DNA from: Chitinophaga tropicalis
GTDB lineage: Bacteria; Bacteroidota; Bacteroidia; Chitinophagales; Chitinophagaceae
Direction of reading: 5' to 3'
DNA: 64,000 bases
Assembly: GCF_009758205.1 (NCBI RefSeq)
Contig: NZ_WRXN01000003.1
Span: 496,001-560,000, forward strand
The position numbers and the translations under genes were made by a program. Every line of letters starts with the position of its first letter. Positions within the stretch are counted from its first letter, which is position 1. Of the stretch, positions 54,077-62,657 are shown piece after piece. The notes beneath the pieces are model-generated. The model was given only the letters and a program-made list of their open reading frames with translations. It was not told the origin of the DNA and made no database searches.

Positions 54077-55066
54077 CTAATAAATTTCTACAAGGCTATC
54101 TTTTTGCACGGCGTTTACCTGCAATGTTTTGGACAGGATATCCAATACCTCGGAGAGAGACTCTTTATGGAAGGTAGCAATCAGCCGTTTATCGGCCAAT
54201 CCTTCTCCTTTAAGAGAGATACGTACTTTGTAATAATCCTCCAGGATGGCTGTTACTTCAGACAGAGGAGTATCATAGAAGGTGAGCTGTCCTGTTTTCC
54301 AGGCAATGGGATTATTATTGCGGTGATAGCGGGTGCTGATGGTGGCTCCTGCCAGCAACATTTCTGCTTCTTCACCGGGGGTTAATACAACTGATTTCTT
54401 ACCGTTCTTATAAACGGCTTTTACTTTACCGGTCTGTACAAAGACGTTTACGCCTTTTTTAGTCTCTTTTACGTCAAAAGAGGTACCGAGCACTTCTATG
54501 TCTACATTTTTGAGGTGAACGGAGAAGGGTTTTTCCGGCATATGCTTTACATCTACAAAAACTTCACCCTGCTGTACAAATACCTCCCGGCTGTTCCCTT
54601 TAAAATGGCGGGGGTATTTTACGCTGGTATGAGCGTTCAGATAGAGTTTAGTGCCGTCCGGCAGTAAAAGGCTGTCTGTATTCTGAGCGGTTTGTTGTGC
54701 TATATATAAGGGCTGGCGGTACAGTGTGATGGCTGTAATAATGCCCACTATTGCTGCTGCCGCCCACCAGTAGCGGCTGGCTATGGAGCGGAGCTTCCCT
54801 TTAGACGCCTGTACCGGCTGAGGATTGGTAACAGGTGTGAGGTTGGAGGCAGTTAAGCGGGTATCCAGCTGCTGCCATTGGAGGGAGGTGTTATAAGATG
54901 CGGGTGCCGGCAATACTTCCCCTTGCCATAAGGCTTTGGTTTCCAGGAAGATATCAAGATTGGCAGCGTCCAGCTGCAACCATTCATCCAGTGAACGTTT
55001 GTGCTCCTCATGCCCTGGGTCTTCCAGGTAGCGGATAACGACATCGATATCAGGTTGCTGTTTCAT
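54077..55066 (-). CDS. FecR-family anti-sigma factor
   Basis: A 329-residue FecR protein: N-terminal cytoplasmic region, transmembrane helix (about 93-111, YWWAAAAIVGIITAITLY), FecR domain (about 125-230, LPDGTKLYLNAHTSVKYPRHF) and a C-terminal DUF4974-like domain. It ends 15 nt before the SusC start and begins 119 nt after the sigma gene. It should transmit occupancy of the STN-type SusC to the sigma factor. Confidence 0.9.
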   Translation of the reverse strand: MKQQPDIDVVIRYLEDPGHEEHKRSLDEWLQLDAANLDIFLETKALWQGEVLPAPASYNTSLQWQQLDTRLTASNLTPVTNPQPVQASKGKLRSIASRYWWAAAAIVGIITAITLYRQPLYIAQQTAQNTDSLLLPDGTKLYLNAHTSVKYPRHFKGNSREVFVQQGEVFVDVKHMPEKPFSVHLKNVDIEVLGTSFDVKETKKGVNVFVQTGKVKAVYKNGKKSVVLTPGEEAEMLLAGATISTRYHRNNNPIAWKTGQLTFYDTPLSEVTAILEDYYKVRISLKGEGLADKRLIATFHKESLSEVLDILSKTLQVNAVQKDSLVEIY

Positions 55067-55185
55067 CTCTTAGTATTAATACAATCAAAAATATCCTTAC
55101 CATTAGTCTTTCTCAAAAAAACCTTGTTTGGTTGTTTCAGTGTATGGCTCCGGAGGTATATAATAATATATATAACCTCTTCGGA

Positions 55186-55728
55186 TCATTGCTGGTTCAA
55201 TAACCCGAGCCTGATCTTTTTTAATGCAGTGGTAAGGTGTGTATAGACGGTGTTAATGGAAATATTCAGTTGTTCAGATATTTCGGCGGGGGACAGTCCC
55301 TTTATCCGGCTCATTTCAAATACACGGCGGCACTGGTCCGGCAGTTTTTCCAATATGGATAAGTATTGGGCTTCCAGTTCTTTATGTTCAAGTAAAAGGT
55401 GTTCTACAGTGGGTTCTATACTGTCAGCCTGTTGTTCTTTGGCATATTGCTGTTGCCGCTGGGCTTTTTTTATACGGTTGAGGCAGGTATTGACGGTAGC
55501 CCGAGCCAGATAGTGTTGAACAGGCGCCCGTTCATCCAGGTTTTCCGCAGTACGCCACAGGTTCAGGAATACATCCTGTACAATATCCTGAGCCTCGTCC
55601 TGATCGCGCAGGTAGCGTAAGGCTATACTGAACATGGATGGTGAAAATTGATTGAATATTATTTCAAACACACGCTTATCCCTGTTCCGAACCCCGGTAA
55701 CGATATCTGTATTGTTGAGCGGCAGCAT
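55186..55728 (-). CDS. ECF RNA polymerase sigma-70 factor
   Basis: A 180-residue FecI-like sigma with region 2 (about 20-85, EAQDIVQDVFLNLWRTAE) and region 4 helix-turn-helix (about 120-175, LSPAEISEQLNISINTVYTHLTTALKKI). It is the first gene of the sigma/FecR/SusC set. A candidate -7 element TAATTTTG (minus strand, 55808-55815) lies about 80 bp upstream. Confidence 0.9.
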   Translation of the reverse strand: MLPLNNTDIVTGVRNRDKRVFEIIFNQFSPSMFSIALRYLRDQDEAQDIVQDVFLNLWRTAENLDERAPVQHYLARATVNTCLNRIKKAQRQQQYAKEQQADSIEPTVEHLLLEHKELEAQYLSILEKLPDQCRRVFEMSRIKGLSPAEISEQLNISINTVYTHLTTALKKIRLGLLNQQ

Positions 55729-56112
55729 CCTGTAACTATCTTTTCTGATCTATTTATGTACTTGCTAATGCAACGGACTAAAGTCGGCTATCAAAAACAG
55801 AACGAAGCAAAATTAATTTATTCTGGCAATTAATCCGCCCTCTGTCTGCCAGAGAGCCGCAGGAATAGGAATTTTTGAAATTCCTGAAAATAATACTCGC
55901 CATGGTAAAGGGTTTGCGACGAAAGGGCCAAAATGATAAAAAAAAGACAACTTTTTTTTAGAATGGACTAATGGTAACCAATTTAATGGTTGTATTATAT
56001 ATGTAGACAGTGAATAAGCCGGCACTTGGCAGGCGCCTGCTAATTAAAGTGCGGTTTTAAATAAAAGGATTTCATAACCATTCTCTTTATTATAAAACCT
56101 AAAACCAAGTGT
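55729..56112. other. Gene-free 384-bp regulatory gap between divergent genes
   Basis: No supported ORF lies here. Visible elements: a minus-strand -7 match for the sigma gene (55808-55815), an inverted repeat AGGAATTT/AAATTCCT (55867-55885, 3-nt loop) and a perfect 12-bp palindrome GCAGGCGCCTGC (56029-56040). Confidence 0.5.
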
Positions 56113-56430
56113 ATGAAAATGACGAAGTACGGCCTATCGGCTCTTGTCATACTGGTACTGGGGGCGTTAGCTTTCAGGACTCTTGAAGGAGGGTCGATCA
56201 GTGGCAAAGTAACACCGGGGGACGGGGCTAAAGAGGTCTGGGCCATTAGTGGTGCAGATACGCTTAAAGCTCTGGTTACCGACGGCGCTTTTTCAATACA
56301 GCCTGCAAAAGCAGGTGCCTATACCGTGATAATCGACGCTAAAGATCCTTATAAGGATGCCACTCTCCAGGATGTGAAAGTAGAAGAAGGGAAAGTAACA
56401 GATCTTGGGGAGATAAAGCTGGAACAATAG
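56113..56430 (+). CDS. Small exported carboxypeptidase-regulatory-like (Ig-fold) protein
   Basis: A 105-residue protein with an N-terminal hydrophobic signal or anchor (about 5-22) and a single beta-sandwich domain (about 28-103: SISGKVTPGDGA..., DGAFSIQPAKAGAYTVIIDAKDPY, VEEGKVTDLGEIKL), the same fold as the regulatory domain at the N-terminus of SusC proteins. Function unknown; it is monocistronic with a terminator at 56493. Confidence 0.7.
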   Translation: MKMTKYGLSALVILVLGALAFRTLEGGSISGKVTPGDGAKEVWAISGADTLKALVTDGAFSIQPAKAGAYTVIIDAKDPYKDATLQDVKVEEGKVTDLGEIKLEQ

Positions 56431-56492
56431 TTCTGCTTTGGTGTTCTAAACTTACAACTCCTAAGCATGATAGGAAAGTTGAGACCTGTAAC

Positions 56493-56528
56493 AACCGGCC
56501 GGCTCTTTTGGGCCGGTTTATTTTTTTC
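56493..56528 (+). terminator. Terminator after the small Ig-fold protein gene
   Basis: AACCGGCC / GGCCGGTT stem with a 10-nt loop, then TATTTTTTTC. Confidence 0.8.
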
Positions 56529-56617
56529 ATCCCCTCAGATCATTGCAAGACAGACGATAGAACCGGGTAGTTCTGCAAGTGCTTGCCTGTAAGTGGAATT
56601 ATTTTTGTTCTATCGTC

Positions 56618-56625
56618 TATCTTTG
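56618..56625 (+). promoter_or_regulatory. -7 element of the DUF486 gene
   Basis: TATCTTTG, exact TANNTTTG match, ends 5 nt before the ATG at 56631; predicts leaderless translation. Confidence 0.45.
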
Positions 56626-56630
56626 CGCCC

Positions 56631-56960
56631 ATGCGTACCATTATACTTCTTTTTATTTCGAACACCTTTATGACCTTTGCCTGGTATGGACACCTGAAAT
56701 ATGAAAATGTGCCCTATTGGAAAGTTATCCTGGCCAGCTGGGGAATTGCGTTTTTCGAATACTGCTTTATGGTGCCTGCCAACCGTTTGGGCGCCCAGGA
56801 GGGATTCAGTGGCTTTCAGCTCAAAACCATCCAGGAAGTTATCACCCTGACGGTGTTCAGCCTCTTTGCTATCTTCATACTGAAGGAGCCGCTGAGATGG
56901 AATTACCTGGTTTCCTTCCTCTTCATACTTGGGGCTGTTTATTTTATGTTCAAGAAATAG
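56631..56960 (+). CDS. DUF486 (small DMT-like) inner-membrane protein
   Basis: A 109-residue protein with four predicted membrane helices (MRTIILLFISNTFMTFAWYGHLK, WKVILASWGIAFFEYCFMVPANR, EVITLTVFSLFAIFIL, YLVSFLFILGAVYFMF). The PANRLG and LK.IQE segments are typical of DUF486, a family related to small drug/metabolite transporters. Substrate unknown. The frame extends to a TTG at 56583, but the -7 element at 56618 supports the ATG at 56631. Confidence 0.8.
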   Translation: MRTIILLFISNTFMTFAWYGHLKYENVPYWKVILASWGIAFFEYCFMVPANRLGAQEGFSGFQLKTIQEVITLTVFSLFAIFILKEPLRWNYLVSFLFILGAVYFMFKK

Positions 56961-57037
56961 GCGCACCTTCCATCACATTTTCTTTTACAGCTATATTTAA
57001 TCACTATTTTTGACCATCGTTTAATACACAAAGGACA

Positions 57038-59515
57038 ATGGTTAGAAGAAGCTGTTTAGCACTGTTAACAGGACTGCTTGCCGCTGCAACTGCCTGGGCG
57101 CAACCCTCCCGGATAGTAAATGCAGCAGATATAAGACTGCAACTCAAAAAACTGGATACGCTGGGAAGCGTATTATATATCGCCGCTCATCCAGACGATG
57201 AGAATACCCGCCTGCTGGGATATCTTGCCAAAGAGAAATTGTACCGTACCGGATATCTTTCCCTTACCAGGGGGGATGGCGGACAAAACCTGGTAGGGGA
57301 TGAGCAGGGAGAGCTTCTGGGGTTGATCCGCACGCAGGAACTGCTGGCAGCCCGTCGTATAGACGGAGCAGAACAGTTCTTTACCCGTGCGCTGGACTTC
57401 GGGTTTTCCAAGAACCCGGCAGAGACATTTACTATATGGGACAAGGATAAAATACTGGGAGATGTGGTTTGGATGATCCGCAAATTCCAGCCGGATGTGA
57501 TAGTTTGCCGTTTCCCGCCTGATAGTCGCGCGGGACATGGTCACCATACCGCTTCCGCCATACTGGCGGCAGAGGCTTATGAAGCTGCCGGGGACCCGAA
57601 CCGTTATCCTGAACAGCTTAAAGTGCTGAAGCCCTGGAAAGCTCACCGTATTCTCTGGAATACATACAGCTTTGGCAGTATCAATACTACTTCCAATGAC
57701 CAGTTCCGTATAGACGTAGGTGCTTTTAATTACCTGCTGGGCAGGGGATATGGAGAGATAGCTGCTGAAAGCCGTTCCCAGCACAAGAGCCAGGGCTTTG
57801 GTGTGCCGGCGTCGAGGGGCAGTTCATTTGAATATTTTGCTGTTGTAAATGGCAATGCCCCGAAATATGGCCTGCTGGATGGGGTGAACACTACCTGGGA
57901 GCGTGTTGCCGGAGGTAAAGCCATTGCAGAAATGATAGATAAGGTTCAGGCCTCCTATAATATAGATGATCCTTCTGCTTCCGTACCGGGCCTCCTGGCT
58001 GTACGTAAAGCTATACATGCCCTGCCGGATGGGTACTGGCGCAACCAGAAGCTACAGGAAACAGAACAACTGATCCTGGCCTGTGCCGGTTTGTGGATGG
58101 AAGCTTACAGCAATACCCAGGTGGTAGTGCCCGGGCAACAGATACAGGGCAGTGTGCAGATCATCTGTAACAGTAATATACCTGTTACTGTGCAGCAGGT
58201 AACTTATGGAGGTAAAGATACACTTACCGGCAATCTTCCGCTGGAGTATAACCGTTTATGTACTTTCACTGAATTACAGACGCTGCCTGCGTCTCTGCCA
58301 CTTACCCAGCCTTACTGGCTGCGCTCCACGCATCCGATAGGAATGTACACTGTGGACGACCCGATGCTGACAGGCTATCCGGAAAATAGACCTGCGCTGG
58401 AGGCGGTTATCAAACTGAAGATCAATGGCGAGGACTTTGTTGTTAACAGGCCTGTGCAATATAAATATACCGACCAGGTAAAGGGAGAGCTGTATGAGCC
58501 CCTGGTAGTAGCTCCGCCGGTGGTAGCTTCTCTTACGAATAATGTATTCATTTTTACAGCGACGACTTCCCAGGCTGTACAGGTAAAGCTGAGGGCAATG
58601 GAAGCAAATATAACCGGCGCCGTTAGTTTGCGATTGCCGGCGGGCTTTACAAGCGCTGAGAAGTCGCTGCCGTATAGCCTGTCATCAAAAGGAGATGAAA
58701 CTACTGTAGAGTTTCATATTGCTCCCAGGCAGGTGACGGGTATAAATAGAACGGATACACTGACGGTAGAAATGATCTGTAATGGTAAGACCTATACGCA
58801 AGGCCTCCGTTCCATTAACTATGATCATATTCCAGCTATCACCCTTTTTCCTGAAGCAACGGCCAGGCTGGTGATAGTGGACCTTCATCATAACGGACGT
58901 AAGCTGGGATATATACCTGGTGCGGGAGATATGGTAGCAACCTCCCTTCAGCAGGTAGGTTACCAGGTAACCGTGCTGGATGAGAAAGAGATCATGAACG
59001 GCAATCTTCAGCAATATGATGCCATTATCACCGGTGTACGTGCATATAATACCAATTCCCGTATCAAATACTGGCAGCCCCGTCTTATGGAATATGTGAA
59101 GAACGGGGGCACTATGCTGGTACAATATAATGTGAACTCGCCGCTCATGATCACTGAGATAGGGCCTTATCCTTTCAGTATTACGAGGGACAGGGTCACT
59201 GATGAAAATGCAGAAGTGACAACGTTGCAGCCGGAGAATGAGATCATGCAGTATCCTAATAAGATCACGGCTCATGATTTTGAAGGCTGGGTGCAGGAGA
59301 GAGGGTTATACTTTACGCAGATGGCGGACCCTGCTTACCAGAAACTGTTTGCTATGCATGACAAGGGAGAGGAAGCGCTTCAGGGCTCTACCCTGGTGGC
59401 TGTATATGGTAAGGGCAGATACGTATATACTTCCCTGTCCTTCTTCAGACAATTGCCTGCAGGAGTACCGGGTGCATACCGTTTATTCGTCAACTTAATT
59501 TCACATAAGCAATAA
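57038..59515 (+). CDS. PIG-L family (LmbE-like) deacetylase with long C-terminal extension
   Basis: An 825-residue exported protein (signal peptide 1-21). Residues about 40-260 are a PIG-L/LmbE zinc amidase domain: AHPDDE (His51, Asp54) and GHGHHTAS (His167, His170) give the metal site used to deacetylate GlcNAc-containing substrates. The remainder holds beta-sandwich regions (about 350-600) and a C-terminal alpha/beta domain (about 610-825: LVIVDLHHNGRKLGYIPGAGDMV, YDAIITGVRAYNT, VKNGGTMLVQYN) like glutamine-amidotransferase-type folds. Simple family members are about 250 residues. It heads an operon with two microproteins and a symporter. Confidence 0.85.
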   Translation: MVRRSCLALLTGLLAAATAWAQPSRIVNAADIRLQLKKLDTLGSVLYIAAHPDDENTRLLGYLAKEKLYRTGYLSLTRGDGGQNLVGDEQGELLGLIRTQELLAARRIDGAEQFFTRALDFGFSKNPAETFTIWDKDKILGDVVWMIRKFQPDVIVCRFPPDSRAGHGHHTASAILAAEAYEAAGDPNRYPEQLKVLKPWKAHRILWNTYSFGSINTTSNDQFRIDVGAFNYLLGRGYGEIAAESRSQHKSQGFGVPASRGSSFEYFAVVNGNAPKYGLLDGVNTTWERVAGGKAIAEMIDKVQASYNIDDPSASVPGLLAVRKAIHALPDGYWRNQKLQETEQLILACAGLWMEAYSNTQVVVPGQQIQGSVQIICNSNIPVTVQQVTYGGKDTLTGNLPLEYNRLCTFTELQTLPASLPLTQPYWLRSTHPIGMYTVDDPMLTGYPENRPALEAVIKLKINGEDFVVNRPVQYKYTDQVKGELYEPLVVAPPVVASLTNNVFIFTATTSQAVQVKLRAMEANITGAVSLRLPAGFTSAEKSLPYSLSSKGDETTVEFHIAPRQVTGINRTDTLTVEMICNGKTYTQGLRSINYDHIPAITLFPEATARLVIVDLHHNGRKLGYIPGAGDMVATSLQQVGYQVTVLDEKEIMNGNLQQYDAIITGVRAYNTNSRIKYWQPRLMEYVKNGGTMLVQYNVNSPLMITEIGPYPFSITRDRVTDENAEVTTLQPENEIMQYPNKITAHDFEGWVQERGLYFTQMADPAYQKLFAMHDKGEEALQGSTLVAVYGKGRYVYTSLSFFRQLPAGVPGAYRLFVNLISHKQ

Positions 59516-59524
59516 TACAATAGC

Positions 59525-59689
59525 ATGGCTACGAAGAAAAGAGAAAGCGGGTCAAGACTTACCATTATGGCTGTTCTCTGCATTGTGCTGGGGCTGGTGA
59601 TAGGTTTTGAGATAAAAAGAGTACATATAGGCTTACTGATAGGGCTGGGACTGGGCTTGCTCAGTGGCAACATGCTGAAAAAAAGATAA
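59525..59689 (+). CDS. 54-residue membrane microprotein
   Basis: Starts 9 nt after the PIG-L gene. The sequence is MATKKRESGSRL, a hydrophobic stretch TIMAVLCIVLGLVIGFE, a short basic turn (IKRV), a Gly/Leu-rich stretch HIGLLIGLGLGLLSGN and MLKKR: a basic N-terminus and two hydrophobic segments. No family recognised. The position inside an operon and basic flanks typical of small membrane proteins support it as a real gene. Confidence 0.6.
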   Translation: MATKKRESGSRLTIMAVLCIVLGLVIGFEIKRVHIGLLIGLGLGLLSGNMLKKR

Positions 59690-59776
59690 AAGCTCATTTT
59701 CCCGGCGGGCTTATTCCTGCCGGGAGAATGAAACGGAACCATCATAAAATTAATACGACCTGTAATTGATCCGGTT

Positions 59777-59893
59777 ATGAAAGAAGATAAACCGCCATTA
59801 CTCCCGCATTGGTGGATGTGGTACACATTTGTGATTGCCTGGCTGGCATTTCTGATAGGAGGATTTTATTTATTTACTAAAGTATATTCATGA
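59777..59893 (+). CDS. 38-residue membrane microprotein coupled to the symporter gene
   Basis: Encodes MKEDKPPLLPHWWMWY followed by one membrane helix TFVIAWLAFLIGGFYLFTKV. Its stop overlaps the symporter start (ATGA, 59890-59893), so the two are translationally coupled. This makes it a candidate accessory subunit of the symporter, by analogy with small accessory proteins of other sodium symporters (inference). A Trp-rich N-terminus precedes the helix. Confidence 0.6.
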   Translation: MKEDKPPLLPHWWMWYTFVIAWLAFLIGGFYLFTKVYS

Positions 59894-61596
59894 GCTTAGC
59901 AGACTGGATAGTGCTGGTGGTAACACTGGCCGGCATCATATTGTATGGTATCTGGAAAAGCCGCGGGCAGCGGGATATAGCAGGATATTTCCTGGATAAC
60001 CAATCCATGCCCTGGTATATTGTATTACTTTCTATTATTGGTACGCAGGCCAGCGCTGTTACCTTTCTTTCCGCGCCCGGGCAGGCATATACTGACGGAA
60101 TGCGTTTTGTGCAGTACTACTTTGGTCTGCCGCTGGCAATGGTGGTGTTGTGCATCACTTTTGTACCTATCTTTCATAGACTGAAGGTCTATACGGCGTA
60201 TGAATATCTTGAACAAAGATTTGACCTGAAGACCCGCACCTTTACTTCTGCCTTATTTCTTATTCAGCGGGGATTATCAACCGGTATCAGCATCTATGCG
60301 CCTTCTATTATCCTGTCTTCCCTGATGGGTTGGAATATTTACTGGACCAACATAGTGATGGGCGGTATGCTCATCATCTACACTGTATCAGGTGGCACCA
60401 GGGCGGTCAGTTATACACAGACACTACAACTGGTCATTATTTTTACGGCTATGTTCCTGGCTGGGTGGATGGTAGTGCATCTGCTACCGGCAGATATTGG
60501 GTTTGCTGATGCCCTGAAGGTATCTGGTAAGATGAACAAGCTGAATGTTATTGTAACAGATTTTGACTGGCAGGATAAATACAATATATGGAGCGGATTG
60601 ATAGGAGGGTTCTTTTTGGCGCTGTCTTATTTTGGGACGGACCAGTCGCAGGTAGGCCGTTATCTTACGGCCCGTTCTGTTTCCGAGAGCAGGCTGGGAC
60701 TACTTATGAACGGATTGGTGAAAGTGCCTATGCAGTTCCTTATCCTGCTGATAGGCGCCATGGTATTTGTGTTCTATCTCTATTTCCGTGCTCCTGTATT
60801 CTTTAATGAAGCACAGTTAAAGAAAGTGCATAAAACGGAGCATAGTGCGGCGTTAGCTGCTGTTGAAAAAGAATATAACCATCTTTCTGATCTGAAACAG
60901 CGGCAGGTGAAGGAGATGGCGATAGCTATAGACCGGGAAGATGAAAGGGCGATAGCGCTGACGAAGGAACAGTTGCAGCAGACGGAGGCACAATCTGCCG
61001 AAGTACGTAAGCAGGCCGTGGACATTATCCATAAGGCAGATCCTGCGGCGGATGTCAATGATACTAATTATATCTTTCTGCATTTTGTGGTGAACAACCT
61101 GCCCCGGGGATTGGTGGGATTGCTGATTGCCATTATTTTCCTGGCCGCGTGGGGAAGTATTGCTGCTGCTTTAAATTCGCTGGCTTCTACTACGGTGATA
61201 GATATTTACCAGCGTATGTTCCGTAAGGAAGGTTCTGACGAGCATTTTCTGAAAGTGTCACGCTGGTGGACGGTGTTGTGGGGAGTGTTCTGTATTATTG
61301 TAGCGCAGTTTGCCAGTCAGCTGGGCAGTCTGATAGAGGCTGTTAATGTATTGGGATCGTTATTCTACGGTGTGATACTGGGTATATTCCTGGTGGCTTT
61401 CTATTGTAAGAGGATTGGAGGATTTGCCACTTTCTGGGCAGCCGTTGTATCTGAGATAGCTATCATCGTTATTTTCCTGATGAATATAGTATCTTTCCTG
61501 TGGCTGAATGCGATTGGTTGTTTCCTGGTGATGGGAATAGCATGGGGGATACAGATTGTAAGAGGGAAGGAGAAGGAATTGAAATCTGCTGTATAA
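59890..61596 (+). CDS. Sodium:solute symporter (SSS family)
   Basis: A 568-residue inner-membrane transporter with the LeuT fold and about 13 helices. Typical blocks: VVTLAGIILYGIWKSRGQRD, GTQASAVTFLSAPGQAYTDG, SGGTRAVSYTQTLQ, YFGTDQSQVGRYLTARS and LPRGLVGLLIAIIFLAAWGSIAAALNSLAS. Between residues about 305 and 390 is a charged, helix-forming, coiled-coil-like insertion preceding LPRGLVGL; by SSS topology it would lie outside the cytoplasm. It overlaps the 38-residue microprotein gene by 4 nt and ends the PIG-L operon. The solute is perhaps an amino sugar or sialic-acid-like compound (inference from PIG-L). Confidence 0.9.
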   Translation: MSLADWIVLVVTLAGIILYGIWKSRGQRDIAGYFLDNQSMPWYIVLLSIIGTQASAVTFLSAPGQAYTDGMRFVQYYFGLPLAMVVLCITFVPIFHRLKVYTAYEYLEQRFDLKTRTFTSALFLIQRGLSTGISIYAPSIILSSLMGWNIYWTNIVMGGMLIIYTVSGGTRAVSYTQTLQLVIIFTAMFLAGWMVVHLLPADIGFADALKVSGKMNKLNVIVTDFDWQDKYNIWSGLIGGFFLALSYFGTDQSQVGRYLTARSVSESRLGLLMNGLVKVPMQFLILLIGAMVFVFYLYFRAPVFFNEAQLKKVHKTEHSAALAAVEKEYNHLSDLKQRQVKEMAIAIDREDERAIALTKEQLQQTEAQSAEVRKQAVDIIHKADPAADVNDTNYIFLHFVVNNLPRGLVGLLIAIIFLAAWGSIAAALNSLASTTVIDIYQRMFRKEGSDEHFLKVSRWWTVLWGVFCIIVAQFASQLGSLIEAVNVLGSLFYGVILGIFLVAFYCKRIGGFATFWAAVVSEIAIIVIFLMNIVSFLWLNAIGCFLVMGIAWGIQIVRGKEKELKSAV

Positions 61597-61605
61597 GCGG
61601 TGCTT

Positions 61606-61647
61606 AATAAAAAAACAGCTTCCATTATGTGGAAGCTGTTTTTTATT
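61606..61647. terminator. Bidirectional terminator after the symporter gene
   Basis: ACAGCTTCCA / TGGAAGCTGT stem extended by A6/T6, loop TTATG region, serving the symporter and the convergent DUF2911 gene. Confidence 0.85.
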
Positions 61648-61650
61648 AGC

Positions 61651-62493
61651 TTATAGAGATGCGATCAGCTTTTTATTTAAAGCTACATAGTCATCATTCT
61701 TTGCGGTCTGTGCCAGTTCGATACCTTTTTCTGCGGTAGCTTTTGCTCCTTTTTTATCGCCGGCTTTAGCCTGGATACGAGCTTTCTGGTAGTACATCCA
61801 GAAACCCTGTGGGTTTTCTTTAATGGCTGCATCTATCCAGGTTTGCGCCTGTTTCAGGTCGCGATTTGTTTCCAGGTAGTACAGAGCTGCCTGGAAGTAA
61901 GGTTTTTTTTCACCTTTCATAGCAGTTTCCAGCTGTGCCATTACTTTGCTATCTATTTCAGCGGTTACTTCTACAGATACCATTGTTTTTTCCCAGATCA
62001 TCAGCATATTCACTGAGGATGGCATTACATCATCAAAGGTGATCATGAAGTTTTCTACAGCAAAGGGGAGGGTGGTAACGGTACCTTTTACACGTACTAC
62101 GTCGTTTTCTTCTTTGTAGGCGGCAGGGCTGGTTACATCCAGGCTTTTGCTGAGGATCACGGTCCATTCTTTTTCTCCCGGAATGGTGAGCAGGCCGTAT
62201 TTACCTGCTTTTACTGGTTTACCGCCAAAGTTCACATCTTCTCCGAAGGTGATGGTGGTAGCGCCGTTAGCACCTGTTCTCCATACTTTACCATAGGGAA
62301 CGAGGTCGCCCATAACGGTTCTACCTTTTATAGCCGGACGGGAATAGCTTACATCAATAGAGGACAGGGCGAAGTCCTGGTGGATAGTCTGGCCAGGACT
62401 TGGAGCGGGCATTTTAACTCCCTGAGCAGAAGCGAATTGTGCGCTGATCAGGAATGCACATGCTACAGCTGAGCAAAGGAATAATTTTTTCAT
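61651..62493 (-). CDS. DUF2911 domain-containing exported protein
   Basis: A 280-residue periplasmic or surface protein (signal peptide 1-23). Residues about 25-165 are the beta-rich DUF2911 domain (KGRTVMGDLVPYGKVWRTGANGATTITF...GKPVKAGKYGLLTIPGEKEWTVI) and residues about 190-280 two helix pairs of TPR type (LKQAQTWIDAAIKENPQGFWMYYQKARIQAKAGDKKGAKATAEKGIEL). Function unknown. Its start is separated from the response regulator by an inter-gene terminator, so it is a separate transcript. Confidence 0.82.
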   Translation of the reverse strand: MKKLFLCSAVACAFLISAQFASAQGVKMPAPSPGQTIHQDFALSSIDVSYSRPAIKGRTVMGDLVPYGKVWRTGANGATTITFGEDVNFGGKPVKAGKYGLLTIPGEKEWTVILSKSLDVTSPAAYKEENDVVRVKGTVTTLPFAVENFMITFDDVMPSSVNMLMIWEKTMVSVEVTAEIDSKVMAQLETAMKGEKKPYFQAALYYLETNRDLKQAQTWIDAAIKENPQGFWMYYQKARIQAKAGDKKGAKATAEKGIELAQTAKNDDYVALNKKLIASL

Positions 62494-62595
62494 AAAGAAA
62501 TTGGTGGTTTAATTCTGCGCAAATATCTGTTATCCCACTCATTTCATCAACCCGTTCGTGTATTTGGGGCAAACTGATATTTAGCAGGGGGGGAC

Positions 62596-62632
62596 AAAAA
62601 AGGCTTTCACCTTCCGGGTAAAAGCCTTTTTT
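62596..62632. terminator. Terminator between the response regulator and DUF2911 genes
   Basis: AAAAAAGGCTTTCACC pairs with GGGTAAAAGCCTTTTTT (one mismatch, short loop) with A/T flanks; it ends the minus-strand response-regulator transcript. Confidence 0.8.
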
Positions 62633-62657
62633 TATGATAGAATTTTAGTCTGTTTTT

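Noticed and set aside
55813..56025. 70-codon minus-strand ORF in the gap upstream of the second sigma gene
   Set aside because: No ribosome binding site, motif or operon context; it overlaps the probable promoter of the sigma gene.
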